A stretch of DNA of 64,000 nucleotides, taken from positions 1 through 64,000 of the forward strand of contig JAIOYV010000016.1 in assembly GCA_021740905.1 (NCBI GenBank), read 5' to 3'. Shown one piece after another: positions 62,790 to 64,000 of this stretch. Position 1 is the stretch's first letter; each line of letters opens with the position of its first letter. The stretch comes from Bacteroidales bacterium (GTDB lineage: Bacteria; Bacteroidota; Bacteroidia; Bacteroidales; M50B96). The notes under the pieces were generated by a model. It was given only the letters and a program-made list of their open reading frames with translations, was not told where the DNA came from and ran no database searches. A program made the position numbers and the translations under genes.

Positions 62790-64000
62790 ATGAAAATGAA
62801 TAAAATTTCTTTAATAAACACATATTGGCTTGCCATTTTAATGATACTAAGTAGTTGTGGAAGTGGCAATAAAACCTCAGCTCCCGCATCTGTCGGACCT
62901 TTAGAGGAATCACCAATACCAACCCTTTCTACAGATGAGTTATTGGATTTGGTTCAGGAGAAAACCTTCAGGTATTTCTGGGATTTTGCCGAACCGGTCA
63001 GTGGTTGGGCCAGGGAACGTTCTCAAGACCTGGAAACGCTCACATCAGGCGGTACCGGTTTTGGCATCTCCTGTTTCCCGGTGGCTGTGAACAGGGGCTG
63101 GATATCAAGAGACCAGGCCATTCAGCAACTAAACAAAATAATGTCATTTTTGGAAAATGCTTCAAGCTATCATGGTGCATTCGCGCATTGGTATGATAAT
63201 ACAGGGAAAACTAAAAATTTTAGTGCTCAGGATAATGGAGGTGATATTGTTGAAACCGCATTTTTAATACAGGGTTTATTAATAAACAGACAATATTTTT
63301 CGGGCGATAATGAGGAGGAAAAAAATCTCCGGGATAGGATTACAACGATTTGGGAAAATGTAGAATGGGACTGGTACACACAAGGCAAAAAATCTCTTAC
63401 CTGGCATTGGTCGGCCTATCAGGGATTTGTAATTAACCAGCCCATTGGTGGTTGGAACGAGGCCTTAATTGTTTATGTGTTAGCCGCAGCTTCTCCCACG
63501 CACACCATCGACAAAGAAACGTATGACAATGGCTGGGCGCGTAATGGGGCTATGAAAAACAATGCCACCTACTACGGTCATATTTTGCCCTTGGGAGAGC
63601 CGATGGGGGGACCTTTATTTTTATCTCAATATTCGTTTATTGGCATAGACCCCAGAGAGCTTGAAGATCAATATGCCAATTACTTCGATCAAAACAGGGC
63701 GCACTCGCTTATCAATTATGAATATTGCAAGGCCAACCCAAAAGGATACAAAGGCTATAGTGAAAATTGCTGGGGACTCACTGCCAGCGATGATATTAAT
63801 GGCTATGCTGCCCATAGTCCAACCAACGATTTGGGAGTTATTACGCCAACGGCAGCACTTTCAGCTTTTCCCTATACCCCTGAAGAATCAACAAAAGCAC
63901 TCGAACATTTTTACTATACATTGCACGACAAATTGTGGGGGCCTTACGGTTTTTATGATGCTTTTTCCGAGCATTTCAACTGGACTGCCGATGGTTATTT
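62790..64000 (+). CDS. Second GH144-type lipoprotein (3' end beyond window)
   Basis: An open frame starts at ATG 62790 and runs off the window end, giving at least 403 residues. MKMNKISLINTYWLAILMIL is followed by the lipobox LSSC and a short linker; there is no Ig domain. The GH144 region begins LLDLVQEKTFRYFWDFAEPVSGWARER and includes QDNGGDIVETAFLIQGLL, WHWSAYQGFVINQPIGGWNEALIVYVLAAASP, ENCWGLTASDDINGYAAHSPTNDLGVITPTAALSAFPY and DKLWGPYGFYDAF. It is a paralogue of the upstream enzyme, 41 bases away. The two may act at different sites or on different chain lengths. Confidence 0.9.
   Translation, partial: MKMNKISLINTYWLAILMILSSCGSGNKTSAPASVGPLEESPIPTLSTDELLDLVQEKTFRYFWDFAEPVSGWARERSQDLETLTSGGTGFGISCFPVAVNRGWISRDQAIQQLNKIMSFLENASSYHGAFAHWYDNTGKTKNFSAQDNGGDIVETAFLIQGLLINRQYFSGDNEEEKNLRDRITTIWENVEWDWYTQGKKSLTWHWSAYQGFVINQPIGGWNEALIVYVLAAASPTHTIDKETYDNGWARNGAMKNNATYYGHILPLGEPMGGPLFLSQYSFIGIDPRELEDQYANYFDQNRAHSLINYEYCKANPKGYKGYSENCWGLTASDDINGYAAHSPTNDLGVITPTAALSAFPYTPEESTKALEHFYYTLHDKLWGPYGFYDAFSEHFNWTADGY

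Overview
The window is chromosomal DNA of a member of the Bacteroidota, most likely class Bacteroidia. The evidence is type IX secretion (T9SS) C-terminal sorting domains on at least five proteins, a FecI/FecR-controlled SusC/SusD pair, HmuY-type heme proteins, a LruC-domain protein, the gene order hpt-adk-obg, many lipoproteins, and TAnnTTTG-type promoter -7 boxes. No rRNA, tRNA, CRISPR array or complete insertion sequence was recognised.

Layout. 1-7250: a caspase-fold protein that lacks both catalytic residues, a PafA-type phosphatase homologue whose metal ligands are substituted, small conserved genes, then an AT-rich three-gene operon (4493-7244) with the architecture of an ABC-three-component (ABC-3C) anti-invader system: HNH nuclease plus C-terminal module, small middle component, DUF2326 SMC-like ATPase. 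7349-16517: GH97 glycosidase, purE, hpt, a fused tandem adenylate kinase, obgE, a DUF2807 protein and gpmI, with a nested inverted-repeat block at 13958-14302. 16383-18415: a short island with a frameshifted lipoprotein gene, bracketed by a 143-bp direct repeat of the 3' end of the preceding gene. 18545-27605: secreted T9SS, papain-like and LruC proteins, a beta-carbonic anhydrase and an OmpA-like protein. 27896-32478: a heme-acquisition operon. 32539-40896: glycosyltransferases, a methyltransferase, VOC proteins, a HigB/HigA toxin-antitoxin pair, a beta-propeller T9SS protein and exonuclease III.

40951-50598 is a nine-gene minus-strand cluster: PurM/ThiL-like protein, beta-ketoacyl synthase, NAD-dependent epimerase/dehydratase, radical SAM enzyme, UbiA prenyltransferase, Old Yellow Enzyme-type reductase, acyl carrier protein, alpha-oxoamine synthase and a DAG/sphingosine-kinase-like lipid kinase. 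Together they look like a pathway for an unusual, possibly prenylated, amino-lipid. I do not recognise this combination as a characterised system, and it is my main candidate for undescribed biology.

51051-64000: a T9SS protein with an internal 531-bp tandem duplication, followed by a polysaccharide utilisation locus: FecI-type sigma factor, FecR anti-sigma factor, SusC with an N-terminal signalling (STN) domain, SusD, a LamG lipoprotein and two GH144-type lipoproteins, the second cut by the window end. GH144 activity suggests beta-1,2-glucan as the substrate. The inferred logic is that glycan at the SusCD pore signals through STN to FecR, which releases the sigma factor to transcribe the locus.

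Family names come from reading the translations and from memory of the families; no database search was run. Start codons were moved inward wherever the longest frame began with an implausible TTG or GTG ahead of a better ATG.
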